Positions 12,630 to 23,479 of a stretch of 64,000 bases of DNA are shown here, one piece after another. The notes beneath the pieces are model-generated. The model saw nothing but the letters and a program-made list of their open reading frames with translations. It made no database searches and had not been told where the DNA came from. Both the position numbers and the translations under genes were made by a program. Position 1 is the first letter of the stretch; each line of letters starts with the position of its first letter. Source of the DNA: Massospora cicadina. Taxonomy: Eukaryota > Entomophthoromycota > Entomophthoromycetes > Entomophthorales > Entomophthoraceae. Location: the NCBI GenBank assembly GCA_022478985.1, contig JAKSZP010012129.1, forward strand, positions 44,424 to 108,423, in the 5' to 3' direction.

Positions 12630-13430
12630 TACCTTTCTGGAGCACAGCAGAACTCCAAGCTGTGTATCATACAGACCTTTTAGATACGCCTAATGTTCTA
12701 TCAGATAGAAAGTTTTTCAAACTTGATGATGTAGCTAAATCTCTGCCGACCATTAATCAGGTTTTACTCATCATAAATCAATTTTTTCTAATATTTCGTT
12801 TTTAAGATTTCCCCAATATTATGAGAATCCATCTTAGAGTTCTATCTAGTTTTTTTGGACCGCGTTTTGTGGCCAGTTTTGCACTTTGACCGAACTGTAT
12901 TGCTCTTTAACCTCAGGTTTATGCTTTTTGGTTCCAACAAGCTCTTTGTACATTTTACTATTGTAACAGAAGTTAGCACTTACTTTGTCTAAGATCTTAT
13001 GTTAAACCTCCTGCTAAATATCTTGTCTGAGGTTTGCATGTCGTCAAGGTGTATGTTATGCTTCAACTGCTAGTTCTTTCCTTAGTCAGTCATGTGCAAA
13101 CAAAACGCTTTTCACTCTCCAGTGCTTGCAAAGCGTGCCCTTATGTTATGCCTTCAATTCATCCACCATGCCACTTCCAATAGAAGTCCATTAGTGGCCC
13201 TTGAATGACCACCCAATGCATAAGCGTCCCTGAGCCACCAACTTACTGGCAAAGTGTCATGAAGTTGATCCGTTGCACCTGTGCCATGGTATCTGTCATT
13301 CCCTCTCTCTTTGCCTTTGATGTTTACCGCCAAAGCTTACATATCATGAGGAGGTGATGTCACAAACCAAATAATGTCAAAGTGACATTTGCATTTTAAC
13401 AGGTGAATAATCTTGAGCATTTAACTTTCT
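12630..13430 (+). repeat. tandem repeat unit 2 (about 800 bp)
   Basis: Diverged copy of unit 1. It begins with CACCTACCTTTCTGGAGC, has AGAGTTCTATCTAGTTTTTT in the same relative place and AACTTACTGGCAAAGTGTC in its second half. The unit 1/unit 2 offset is about 800 bp throughout. Confidence 0.6.
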
Positions 13431-13625
13431 GGAGCTTGGCGGGAAATCCTGTCATTGCATTATGTCATACCTTTTGTTACGTCTGATAATTTGTCAGATT
13501 AAGATTTTTTTATCTGATAACAAATCTGGATTTCTTCCAACCTTAGGCGCATTTACACATCAGGCATCCAGTTTTGCTGATGGTCAATATGTAAGTTTCC
13601 CCCTTTTTAAAAGAAACTCCACCTA
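13431..13625 (+). repeat. tandem repeat unit 3, left part (split by LINE-C)
   Basis: Starts with AACTTTCTGGAGCTTGGCGG and a TTATCTGATAA-type phrase like units 1 and 2, then is cut at 13625 by LINE-C and an earlier tail insertion. The remainder of the unit lies at about 20671-20830. Confidence 0.55.
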
Positions 13626-13642
13626 CCATCTAGTACTAAAAA
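13626..13642 (+). mobile_element. tail-only micro-insertion of LINE-C type
   Basis: CCATCTAGTACTAAAAA is the extreme 3' end of LINE-C. It is flanked on both sides by AAACTCCACCTA (13614-13625 and 13643-13654). This looks like a retrotransposition event truncated to about 17 nt plus A residues. LINE-C then inserted at or next to the same duplicated site. Confidence 0.6.
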
Positions 13643-14165
13643 AAACTCCACCTAGTTGTCTTTCTGCTAAGCATCACTTTTTTTAATCAATTCAGCCTTG
13701 AAATTTAGCTCCACTAAAGAGATTTATGAAAGATATTAGCAAATATGGCGGGAAACCCGCAAAAGAACCCGCAGGCTCAGCCAAACGAGACAGCACCACC
13801 CCAAATGAAGCAATCCTCGGTTACCCACTTCAGGTTCAACCAGAATCACCCACTCTCAAGCAGCGGCCGGGAAAGCAGGCACCACCCCCCAACCTGGAGC
13901 TACTTCAACTAGCGCCAGTTCACCTGATCACACTTCTGCAACCTGCACGCCCAACAGCTCTGTGTGCGCTGCCTCCCACCAACCCGCTGGGCCCCCTCCA
14001 ACCAAGGAGGCCATCACCCACGCTGTTTTAATGGCGTCTGCTCAGTTGAATGCAACTCAGCCCATCCAGGCATTAACCTCACCCATTGTGTCAGCTAATT
14101 CAGCCCCATCTATTATTGCTGACGCCGTGTTTCTGGCTCCCCCCATGAGGGGCGATACCCAGCTA

Positions 14166-15486
14166 CCTGGCCCCCAAACCCTACGATGTAATTTTGGATT
14201 AGCCGCACATTCTGGTTACTAAGCACCAAATTAGGACAATCTACTCTTCCCAATGGGGATTCAAATGGTTTGGATTTTGGAATTTCACACCAGTTCCAAT
14301 CTCACCCATCCCATTTAAATCCCATGATTGGCACTTCTCAAGTCGGCGCTTTATCTCCATATGCTGAAAACGACCAATTCACCAATCAGCCAGTGAGTTT
14401 TGCCCACAAAATCACAGCAAATACTCGGTCTGAATTTACCCAAATAGATTGGGATTGTAACGAATGGAAATCATCTGAAAGGATGAATTTATGAACGTTA
14501 CATTCCGATAGGTTTATTTGGTTAATTCAAACCAAACCAATCGGAATTGTTGGGTATGGTAGAGTGGGTGGTCAGACTCAGAGGGCTGGGCTGAGCTGCC
14601 CCGACCATTCCTTAAGCTTGGCAGGCTTAAGGAATGATTCGGAGAGGCTCCTCAGAAGCGACTTTATAAAAGTCAAACCTGACCTTCTCAAATTCCAAGT
14701 TGGAATTCTAAGTCTTGGCCTTGGTCCCCCCGGTTCAGTCTTTTATTATTTTTAAAATATAAATAAAGTTCTTTTGAGGTGTCGCGCCTCGCTTACCTGA
14801 TATTTTTGGGTTTGTGTTTGTGATAGGGGACCTCGTATTAGTGACAGTCCAGCCTCATCACTCCGTTTGCCGCCATGTGGGCATTTCCGAGATTTGATGA
14901 GAAAAGGTTCGCCTCGCCTGTGCCTAAGTCTGTTTGGTTAGGTTGCCCGCCTGGAATGCCGCCGCGTGGGCATTTCCAGGATGAAATGGACGGGGTCTGG
15001 GATCCCTGCCCGTGACAGGGATGGTGATGAAACATCGCCCTCCTCCCAATTGACTGAAGTTAATTCCAATCTGGATGGGCCTCCCCAATTTAGCGAGGCC
15101 CAACAATCACCTGGCCCCTAAACCCTCAGATGTAAGGCTGGATTAGCCGCACAATCTGGTTCACTAAGCACCAAATTGGGACAATCTACTCTTCTCAATG
15201 GGGATTCAAATGGTTCAGATTTTGGAACTTTAATCCAGTTCCAATCTCATCTGTCCCATTTAAACCCCATAATCGGCACTTCTCAAGTTGGCAATTTATC
15301 TCCATATGCCAAAAACGACGATTTCACCAATCAGCCAGTGAGTTTTGCCCACAAAATCATAGCAAATACTTAGGCTGAATTTACCCAAATAGATTGGGAT
15401 GGTGATGAAACATCGCCCTCCTTCCAATTGGCTGGAGTTAATTCCAATCTGGATGGGCCTCCCCAATTTAGCGAGGCCCAACAATC
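14166..15486 (+). repeat. tandem duplication of 126 codons inside LINE-C ORF1
   Basis: Unit 1 (14166-15109) and unit 2 (15110-15486) both begin CCTGGCCCC and end with AGCGAGGCCCAACAATC. Unit 1 includes the 562-bp solo LTR and its 5-bp duplication. Removing those 567 bases leaves a period of 377, and one visible single-base loss in unit 1 brings it to 378, an exact multiple of three. Both encode a motif like LGQSTLPNGDSNG and NQPVSFAHKI. The duplication therefore kept the frame when it arose. Confidence 0.85.
14456..15017 (+). mobile_element. solo LTR, 562 bp, inserted in LINE-C ORF1
   Basis: Begins TGTAACG and ends GTGACA (TG...CA with imperfect terminal inverted repeats), flanked by the 5-bp direct repeat GGGAT (14451-14455 and 15018-15022). 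The neighbouring second ORF1 repeat reads GATTGGGATGGTGATG without interruption at the matching place and so gives the empty site. Inside are a TATA-like TTTATAAAAG near 14663 and an AATAAA at 14761-14766, in LTR order. It is consistent with a Ty3/gypsy-type LTR left after LTR-LTR recombination. Confidence 0.9.
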
Positions 15487-17065
15487 CACCCCTCAATTCA
15501 ATATGACGCCAGCGACTGCTGTAACATTCCAGCAACAGGGGAACTCCACAAACTTGTCCAAACCACCAGCTCACACTCAACCCGTGATTTCAGCCCAAAG
15601 CAAACACAAATGTACCAAAAGAGCCACTGGGGCATGGGAAAAACCTCTGGCACCAACGCTACCCAAAGCTGATCCCCAAGAAGTGGCGTTTATTGCTGAT
15701 GTTAAGAAGAAATGGGCAAAACTAGAGCGCAAAAAGCTCTACCTCCTCAACCCTCTCCCATGCAATTCGCCTTTATTATGGGCATAACCCTGTTGAATTC
15801 TATATGGAGGATTACTTCTCATACTTTGCAGCGATCGCGGAGACATTCCCAATTAACAAATCCATCCATGAATCAGTGGAGGGCCACTACATCGATGTGG
15901 GATTCACTGAAGCTGCCCTTGCTACCATGCTGCCACCTTCCAGGTCATTATTCTGCGTGGATCTCTTCGCATCTCCCACACACGCCCACACCTGGAGAAA
16001 ATTTCATGGGTTACTTTTTCCAACCTACCAACGACTGTTGATCCTGAGTCTCTTAAACTGTCGCTCCATCATGGTTTAATGGAGTTTGGGTCTGTTCTTT
16101 CAGTGGAAAATAGCGTCCCCTCTTACTATGCTCCCACTCAAAGAGCTTGCACTGCTTTGGCGTCGTTCATCCCCTCCCCCACTATATCCTGCAACATTGA
16201 GGTTATTCCTTATGTGGCGGTTGTTGTGGCATGCCATGAGATCTTTTTTGTCGACCCTGATCAGGCGCACCTCCGGTGTTCATGGTGTAACGCCCTTGGA
16301 CACCTGTATAGTGGCTGCACAGCTCGAAAACAAGCCCTCTTAGCCACCACCCAGGGGCCTAAACCAGGCCAAAAACGATCCCACGTGGCCGCAGCAGCAA
16401 TTCCACAACCCACACAATGGGTTATCGTTCAAGACCTGTCCCCTGAGGCCTTACGCCTAGAAGTTGAAACAGCTAACCCCACTATTGGTACGGGATACCT
16501 TTGCGCTCATGCCCCCCTTCCAGTGGGCACACCCTCCAATCTCCCAGAGTCAACTCCCTCTCTCACCAAGCGCAAGGCATCTCCCACAGGGCGCCCCTCG
16601 TCAGCCACCCCCACTCAGGGCTCCGCGGCACCCCCACCAGCCCCTATTAGCGATTTATCGCATCAACCCTCAGCTCCCAATGGAGCTATGCCCACCAGCA
16701 TGGACTTGCAACCCGCGTCCTGCAGTAGAAGTACCACCTCAAAGAGTCCTACCCCAACCCCACAGTCCATTTCGCGCGGCTCCTTTGCAGTGTTGGAGGA
16801 AGTGAATATGGACTCAGACTCATCAAATGGTTACACCGCGGAGGTCGCCATTGAGCACCATCAGGTCCTTCCCCTGCAACGGAGCGGGGCAGCATCCTAG
16901 GCTGGCTTACTGGGTCCTCCGCCCCCCACCCTCTCCTTCCCCTCAGAACCCTTGACGCTCCTCACGGATTGCAGCTAATAGTCAAGCTAAAGGACTCAAA
17001 ACTAGCCGCATTACAGCAGCAGGTTTAAGCGATGGCAACCCCCCAGGACATGGAGGGGAACAGCT

Positions 17066-20000
17066 ATGAGTCCCCATAGCAGCACCCTGGCCCTGCAATC
17101 CATCAACGCGAATGGGTTGCGGGACCTTGAGTGGAGAGCCCACCTCCTCCGCAACTTCAGGTCAGCACAAATTGACATCGCTGCTGTCCAGGAGCCCCAT
17201 ATCCTCCCCCACGAACAATCTGCATGGAATAAACAGTTAGGAGGCAACTCCTTCTGGACAAACCATGCCGCCCTTATTGTTTTGAATCCCCAGGTTAAAA
17301 CCCATTTTTTTTTCACAATATCTAGGTGGCCGCCTCATACTGGCCAAACTCACCACTCCTGACTTCTCTTTCTTCGCTGCAAGCATCTACCTGCCTAATA
17401 CAGGTCAGGAGCAAAACCAGCTCTTGGAAGAGCTCGTCCAACTCAATCTCTCACGGAATACAGGCCACTCGGGAGATTTCAACACAACCATAAGTCGCGT
17501 CCGTGACTCTTACCCCCCTGCAGCAAAGGAACGCCCTGGATCAAGTCGCCTATAGGATTTCCTTCTCCTGAGTGGCTTTATAGATGCGCTTCCACCCTCC
17601 GCGTCTGGCCTAGGTTGCATGACTAGGATCCAGTATGATGGAGGAGCTTTCCAGTCAGCGTCACGCATAGATATGCACTGATTGGCCCCCTGCTAATTGG
17701 CCACGTCTCCTCTCCCATCTCTCATGACAAGCATCTGAGTGATCACAGGTCACTCACCGTTGTCCTCACCACCACGCTTTAACCGTCGCGTAGGTTCTGG
17801 CCTAGGGTTGCCCCAGCTCTTCTCTACAACCCCTTCACTAAGGAGAAGCTGTCTATGACTATCCGGGAGACTCTTACCTCCCCCCCACCTGCTTGACCAT
17901 AAGGCTAGATGGGCGGTGATCAAGGAGGGCATCACCCGCGTTGCTTACAACTGTGCCAAAGCCCAGATGACCGCAGCTTGCGCCAGAGTTAGAAGAGCGG
18001 AAGCCAGAATCAGACATCTGGAGCGAAACTGCCATCCTTCGCCCTCACCCAGATGGTTGGTAGACTGGGAAGCGGCGCAGGAAGCACTCCACTTGGAGCT
18101 CACACTGCAGGAGAACGGGCAGCAAACTTTACAAACATCTCGTTACTATGCTCAATGGGAACGCCCCACCTGCTTCTTCTTTCAGAAACAGAAAACCCAG
18201 TTAACAGCGCAGGATATTACTGCACTGTAGATTGGCACTATAACCACTTTGGATAAGGAAGAAATCACGCAGGAACTACACCGCTTCTACTCCAGCCTCT
18301 TCCATGCCACCCAGGTGGACCCGTCAGACATCCAAGAATTCCTGTGGCGGGCTCCAGAGCCGCCCATTGACCCACGGGCTGATGAGGCTCTACTGGGCTT
18401 ATTTCCATCCAGGAGGTGATGGAAACCCTTCTGAAATCCCCACGGCTTAAAACCCAGGCCCAGACAGAATACCCTTCGAGGTGTACCTTCTGGAACCTGC
18501 GGTGATACCCAGAACCCTCCGCGACCTCTTCGCTGCACTCTTGGTGAATGGCGAGGTCCTCCCCCGACTCCAGAGGCTCAATCACGACCTTATTCACAAG
18601 AAGTCAGACCGTGAGAACCTGGTGAACTAGCGCCCCATAGTGTTGATCAACACAGACCACAAGCTCTTCATGAAGCTTCTGGCCAACCGCATCACCAAAT
18701 GGGTGTCACCTCGCCTCTCCCCATCCCAGCACGGTTTTATTCTGGGGAGGTCGTTATGGGACAACTATAATGACCTTCACGTGACTTTGACTGCTAACTC
18801 TCATAAGGTGAAGGGCTTGTGTGGCTCTCCTGGATATGGAGAAAGCATATGATCGGGTGGCCTGGAAGTATATTGATGCTTCCCTGGCCTGCTTCCATCT
18901 CCCCCACAGCTAAGCGCTGGATATCAGCGCTCTATGACCAGCTCCACACCAGAGTCCTGTCGCCAATGGGTTTTACAGTGGCAGTACCAGTTGGACAAGG
19001 TCTCCGGCAAGGGGACCCCCTGAGCCCTATCCTTTTTAACATCACCCTTGACCCCCTCTTGGCCTCCTTACAGGACAAGCTAACAGGGATTCTGGTCCCA
19101 GGTTAAGCCCCCACACGCACCATGGCATTTGCAGATGACACTGCCATTGCATTTGGCTGCCCTGGGGATGTTGCCCTCGCTGCTGTGACCATTGAGATTT
19201 ACACCAAGGCGTCCAACGCCATGGTCAACACCTCCAAGACAACAGTTGTACAGGTCGGCTCCCCCACCTTCCCCCACCGTTTGGTATTGAACCTGAGCGC
19301 GGTACCTTCCGTCACCCAGGCGTTCTCACCAACCAACAAGGAGTTGCGCTAAAAGACAATGAGGACTTGCTCCTAGTAGCAGTTAACTCTAGGATTGCCA
19401 GCTGGAACTGGCAGCACATCACCCCCCAGGGTCAAGCTCTGATGGCCAATGTGTTCCTCCTCTCCAAAGTCTTGTTCCTAGCGCACGTCTGCCCATTCAC
19501 AGATGCCTTTTATACGCGGCTCAATGTACTCCTCCGCTGTTAGATCTGGGGCTCAAACCATCAACCAATGGCCCTCTCAACCATTGCCTGACCCTGCAAT
19601 GAAGGGAACCTAGGGCTTCTGGACACGCGATCCCATGCCGCCACAACCTTCCTGAAGTTCCTATGGCCGATTGTCTGCTGGGACGCGACCCCCATGCCCC
19701 AATGGGCGCCCGCCCTCCGCCAGTCAGTGTCAGCAGCTCTGGGTCTTCCTAGAGCATCTCTGACCTCATTAGGGAAGTGGCTCACAAACCACCCAGGCCA
19801 TCGCCAGAAACCATCCTCATCCCCCAACTGGAACCAGGCTCTCCTTGCCCTGAAACGAGTAGGCGCGCGGATCCAGCATGCCTTCCCATACAGAAGGGAA
19901 GGCCCTGGCCTCAGCCCCCATCGCCATGCAATTGAGCACAATGGACAAGTTGTCACAACTCGCCTCAACCCCCAAGATTGTCCTCCCATCCGCCCAAAAC

Positions 20001-20605
20001 TCCTTGAGCTCCTCCCTCCCTCAGTGAGATTTGACTCTAAGGAATTGTGGAAGGACGTCTATCACCCCATCCTGTCAGCAAAGGTGTCCAACACCTTATG
20101 GAGAGTGCCCCACTGTTCATAAAGGACAGGGGGCCGGAATGGCCCTAGCTTCCAGCACCGAAGCTGCCACAGCTGTGCAGAGCCTATTGACTCCCACCTC
20201 CATCGTTTTTTCCCCTGTCCAGGTGTCGCCGCATTTTGGCCAATGGCCCGCGCGCTCCTCCATGCTCATCCCTGGTCTGGACACCCTGTTCAAGACCTCA
20301 TGTTCGAGCAGACATTGCCTGGTTGCCACCAACCCCTCCATGTCCTCGCCTATGCCACAGCCATCTGGACCATCCATAACTGCTTCCTTCGTGCTGCCTT
20401 TGACCAGCAGGTGTGGACCCTTCCACACATGATCACCCACTTTCAGGTACACTTTGAGATGGCCCTGAAGGTCTTTACTATGTCACAAACCCTCCCCCGC
20501 TCAGTTGTCACTGCAGCACGGCTCTGGCGCGCAAACCCCCCTCCCTTTCTTGATGCCTCCTCCCTCCCCTTCCCTCGCCTCAGGCTCTCAGGAGCCCAAG
20601 CGTAA
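17066..20605 (+). pseudogene. LINE-C ORF2 (endonuclease-reverse transcriptase), broken
   Basis: The endonuclease starts LALQSINANGL, then IDIAAVQEPH, YLPNTGQEQN, GDFNTT near 17475 and SASRIDMH near 17660. A helical linker follows (AHLRRAE-like, about 17950-18180). The reverse transcriptase shows SPSQHGFILGRSLWDNYND, LLDMEKAYDRVAW near 18835, GQGLRQGDPLSPILFNITLD near 18995 and catalytic FADD at 19128-19139. Near the end a Cys-His cluster reads CHSCAEPIDSHLHRFFPCP and is followed by AIWTIHNCFL, a motif also at the end of LINE-A ORF2. Frames switch repeatedly through small indels and stops (for example TAG near 18628), so it is inactive. Confidence 0.9.
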
Positions 20606-20670
20606 TTCAATAAACATTGATGAATCCCCCTCAGGTTGGGACAATCTAGTACTAAAAAAGAAACTCCACC

Positions 20671-20830
20671 TTAGAATTCATTATAGGGTTTTTGGGATGC
20701 TTTTAGCACTCAGTTTTTACTTAAAACTTACTATCAGTCATTCATTGTGTTTTTGTTTAAATCTGATGAGCTCTTTCAGCATTTTGTTGATATAGCAGTT
20801 ACTGGCTAATATACTAATGAATAAAAGTAA
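20671..20830 (+). repeat. tandem repeat unit 3, right part
   Basis: Continues the unit cut at 13625. It has AGAATTCATTATAGGGTTTT and then GAGCTCTTTCAGCATTTTG, matching units 1 and 2 in order. Similarity to the C/T-rich second half of the unit is not seen beyond about 20830. Confidence 0.5.
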
Positions 20831-21294
20831 TTATTCATCAGTATTTATGTCAGAAAGTGCACTTAATTTTAAACAAAGCAAAGATACTAGTTTCTTTTGA
20901 GACTAATTTCTTGCAATTTGTGGCTTATAGAGAAGACACATTTATAGGTTACATTTAATAATTAAAATAGAACTTGGAAGTGATGCGTTAAATAAAAAGA
21001 ACATTAGAATAGAAGAGCTTTTCATTTATATAAAGATAAAGGTAACTTTTAAGCTAAATTTGGGTAGTATCTATATGTTAAGTCAGCATGCAATGTAAAC
21101 AGAGAATATCAATACTATAATAAGGATCTTTCCTATCTTAAACTCAGGACTTATATATTTTTGGGTAATTTACCAGGTGACAGAACTTACTGGAGCTCAA
21201 AAGTGTAGACTAATACTATAATAAAAAGGTCAAAAACTAACTAAATAGATCATGTGAGTAGATTATCTCTAACTACCCAATTAACAGCTATTAA
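20831..21294. other. unassigned AT-rich stretch
   Basis: No open frame of interest and no similarity that I can see to other parts of the window. Confidence 0.5.
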
Positions 21295-21575
21295 ATTTGT
21301 TGATACCCAATTTTGAGAGAGGCCAATTTCCCTTATGCCACATGCCACTGATACCCCAACTCCTATGCTATCCACCATGGTCCACCAGCTAAAGCAGGCG
21401 CAGTACAAAAGTTTCCCCAAAGTTTCCTCACCATATGATATACACAGTGCATTCAAAAAGTTCTGGGACTAACGTTTTAAAGACACAACTTTACAGATAA
21501 ATAAACTTTCTTTTATCATAATTTAACATACAACCTTTCCCTCTCTATAAATATTTAAATTGCTAAAAATATTTG

Positions 21576-21797
21576 TTAAAAGGTATGCAAATAGTTCCTA
21601 TTTTGTATAACCATGTTTAAACCAGCTGTCACATTCTTCTGAATTGTCTCTACTTTATCAAAATGATGAACCTTCAGTGCCACCTTCAGATTAGAGAACA
21701 GAAAGAAGTCAGACAGAGCCAAATCTGGTGAATAGGGTGGATAATTATAATCTGAAGGTGGCACTGAAGGTTCATCCTTTTGATAAAGTAGAGACAA
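21576..21797 (-). pseudogene. mariner transposase C-terminal fragment
   Basis: About 73 codons on the minus strand. NYPPYSPDLALSDFFLF is the signature around the third catalytic Asp of mariner DDE/D transposases, followed by the short C-terminal tail and stop. The N-terminal DNA-binding region and the first two catalytic Asp residues are absent because the element is a fold-back of its own end. Confidence 0.88.
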
Positions 21798-21975
21798 TTC
21801 AGAAGAATGTGACAGCTGGTTTAAACATGGTTATAGAAAATAGGAACTATGTGCATACCTTTTAACAAATATTTTTAGCAATTTAAATATGTATAGAGAG
21901 GGAAAGGTTGTATGTTAAATTATGATAAAAGAAAGTTTATTTATTTGTAAAGTTGTGTCTTTAAAACGTTAGTCC

Positions 21976-22033
21976 AAGTACATCAATGAATCCCCCCCTT
22001 GGGTTGGGACCATCTAGTACTAAAAAAACAAAA
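21976..22033 (+). mobile_element. tail-only micro-insertion of LINE-C type in mariner arm
   Basis: A 58-nt insert ending GGGTTGGGACCATCTAGTACT and an A-rich run, flanked by the perfect 13-bp duplication AAAACGTTAGTCC (21963-21975 and 22034-22046). The left mariner arm lacks it, giving a clean empty site. It carries only the last few dozen nucleotides of the LINE. Confidence 0.92.
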
Positions 22034-22200
22034 AAAACGTTAGTCCCAGAACTTTTTGAATGCACTGTGTAGCTTCCTAGGCTGATAACGTAGGGGCTAT
22101 ATTAGGAATATTTTTATGATAATCCCTTTGTTTAACTCCTTCGCAAAATAAAGATGTGTGGCGGCTCCCCTTTTGGGTTGGTCACACTAGTGCTAAAAAA

Positions 22201-22600
22201 AAGAGAGAGGCCAACCTCTTCATAACTTAGATATATATAACAATATGCCTAATAAGGAGGTAAAGGGCGAGACCAGCAAAGGATGTCATTTTGAAAGTAA
22301 ATAATAGTTTTATTTAAAGCAAGAAGAGATGAACAAATGATAGATTGCCAGGCAAACGCTATCTTAAAAAATGTGCAGATATGCCTTGATCAATATCCAG
22401 TGGCTTTGACTTCATTCTGGCCAAAAACATTTGACTACCATTGATAGTATTTCTATAACTCAATTATGATTGCCTTTGAGACTTTGGTATATTCAGAAAC
22501 ATACCATTTTGACTATTATCAAACTTCTTGAATTAATTGATAATTATAGAAGGATTAAACGTATCATACCATCCTTATTTAAACTATAACAAGTGAATTT
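22201..22600. other. unassigned stretch
   Basis: AT-rich with no recognisable element and no coding signal. Confidence 0.5.
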
Positions 22601-22605
22601 CAGTA

Positions 22606-23438
22606 TCATTGATGTAACATATTAAACCTCATCACGCTATTTCTGGGAATTAACCTGGACCTTTTTTCCTTATCCCAGCGTTGATCCACGGTATATCTGA
22701 GGTCAGAGGGGGCGGCCAACTTTACTCTATTCGCCTTCTTTAGTGCTTCCTTGTCCCCATTATTTATACCAAAGATCATGTCATGAGACATGACATTACC
22801 CTCTGGTTTCTGTGGCATTACACTTTTAGGGGATTCAGCAAGAAAGAAGTTCATATAGGCTGGGTTTAACTTCATGTCTGCAATTACAGAGGTGGACTTG
22901 GGACTAAGGCATCAAGAAAACTCTCGTGGAAAGGGGCAATAAAGTTTTTAACAGGAGCGCATTTATAATCTAAAACCTAGTAGATTTTTCTATGGCATTA
23001 AAACCCTTAGAGATACCAGGTACTCAAGCCTTCATTTCAAATGGCAAGAGGCCACAATCCCCTCCACCTCCCCTCCAGTGACCCATCTTCAAGGTTTGAC
23101 TACAGTGTATCAGGAGAAGGACCCTCAAACTGAATCAACTCTCTCATGGAAAGTTAATAATATTAGAGCTTCTCCATAATATTCAACAGGTATCAGGTAT
23201 GACTACTTTTCTAGAAATACAATAGTGTCCTATATTCTTTGGTCCCGTTTTGTTTTACAGCTGATTTATGGAAATGTTCTTGTAGTTCAACATCACCGTA
23301 ACCCCTCCTTATACTTTTAAGGCTACCCTTCTCTTTCCCTAAGCATTCTCCTTGTAGATAATCATAGAAGCCATATATCTTCTTTTCACTTTGATAACTT
23401 AAATTTACAGCAAAATTTGGATTAATTAAAAAATACAA
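22606..23438 (-). pseudogene. decayed coding region, unknown product
   Basis: Two open minus-strand stretches, 23438 to 23211 and 22875 to 22606, with a stop-rich but codon-like region between them. The second starts with ATG and reads MKLNPAYMNFFLAESPKS, then MIFGINNGDKEALKKANR and YTVDQRWDKEKRSRLIPRN before its stop. The first includes KIYGFYDYLQGECLGKE. I recognise no family. It could be a gag-like region of an LTR element or a decayed host gene. Confidence 0.3.
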
Positions 23439-23479
23439 AAAATGACTACTTGATCAAACCTATAAAACTTACCAATGTT

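Larger units (their letters stand above)
13726..16900 (+). pseudogene. LINE-C ORF1, Pro-rich with CCHC knuckle, broken and duplicated
   Basis: Starts at ATG 13726. The N-terminal part is Pro/Gln/Ser-rich, with alternating frames showing small indels. It holds a tandem duplication of 126 codons (14166-15486) and a solo LTR. After about 15486 the frame is mostly open: KKWAKLERKKLYLLN, then FAAIAETFPINKSIHESVEG, then a 273-codon open end (16079-16900). That end has a CCHC knuckle CSWCNALGHLYSGC at 16277-16318 (C-x2-C-x4-H-x4-C complete) followed by a long Pro/Ser/Thr-rich tail. Presumed role: nucleic-acid binding in the element ribonucleoprotein, from family knowledge. Confidence 0.85.
13655..20660 (+). 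mobile_element. LINE-C, full-length non-LTR retrotransposon, 7.0 kb
   Basis: Contains ORF1 (13726-16900), ORF2 (17066-20605) and a short 3' end GGTTGGGACAATCTAGTACT followed by an A tract. The target sequence AAACTCCACCT occurs before it (13643-13654) and after it (20661-20671), and the interrupted tandem unit continues beyond. It is richer in G and C than its surroundings. A solo LTR (14456-15017) sits within ORF1. ORF2 has several frameshifts, so this copy is dead. The RT and C-terminal motifs resemble LINE-A but it is a clearly different family with a much longer proline-rich ORF1. Confidence 0.9.
21443..22069. mobile_element. mariner-derived fold-back element with TA duplication
   Basis: Terminal inverted repeats start CACAGTGCATTCAAAAAGTT and the element is flanked by TA on each side (21441-21442 and 22070-22071), as for Tc1/mariner. 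The arms 21443-21693 and 21748-22069 are inverted copies; removing the 71-bp tail insertion plus duplication from the right arm leaves 251 bp in both. The minus strand of the left arm and loop encodes the end of a mariner transposase (YSPDLALSDFFLF, including the last catalytic Asp region, then HFDKVETIQKNVTAGLNMV). The right arm encodes the same C-terminal peptide on the plus strand. It therefore consists of two head-to-head 3' ends and cannot make a transposase. Confidence 0.92.
21295..22200 (+). mobile_element. family-B ORF1-only LINE, 3' fragment split by mariner fold-back
   Basis: 21295-21440 and 22072-22200 together align to 25025-25273, the 3' end of the family-B copy downstream. Shared landmarks are ATGCCACATG, CAGCTAAAGCA, TTTCCTCACC, CTAGGCTG and the tail GGCGGCTCCCCTTTTGGGTT, then ACTAGTGCTAAAAAA. 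The fold-back inserted at a TA. The tail resembles the LINE-C tail, not the LINE-A tail. Confidence 0.8.

Noticed and set aside
16079..16900. 273-codon proline-rich open frame as a host gene
   Set aside because: It has the CCHC knuckle and position of LINE-C ORF1 and continues coding stretches upstream.
19561..19989. 142-codon minus-strand open frame
   Set aside because: Shadow of LINE-C ORF2.
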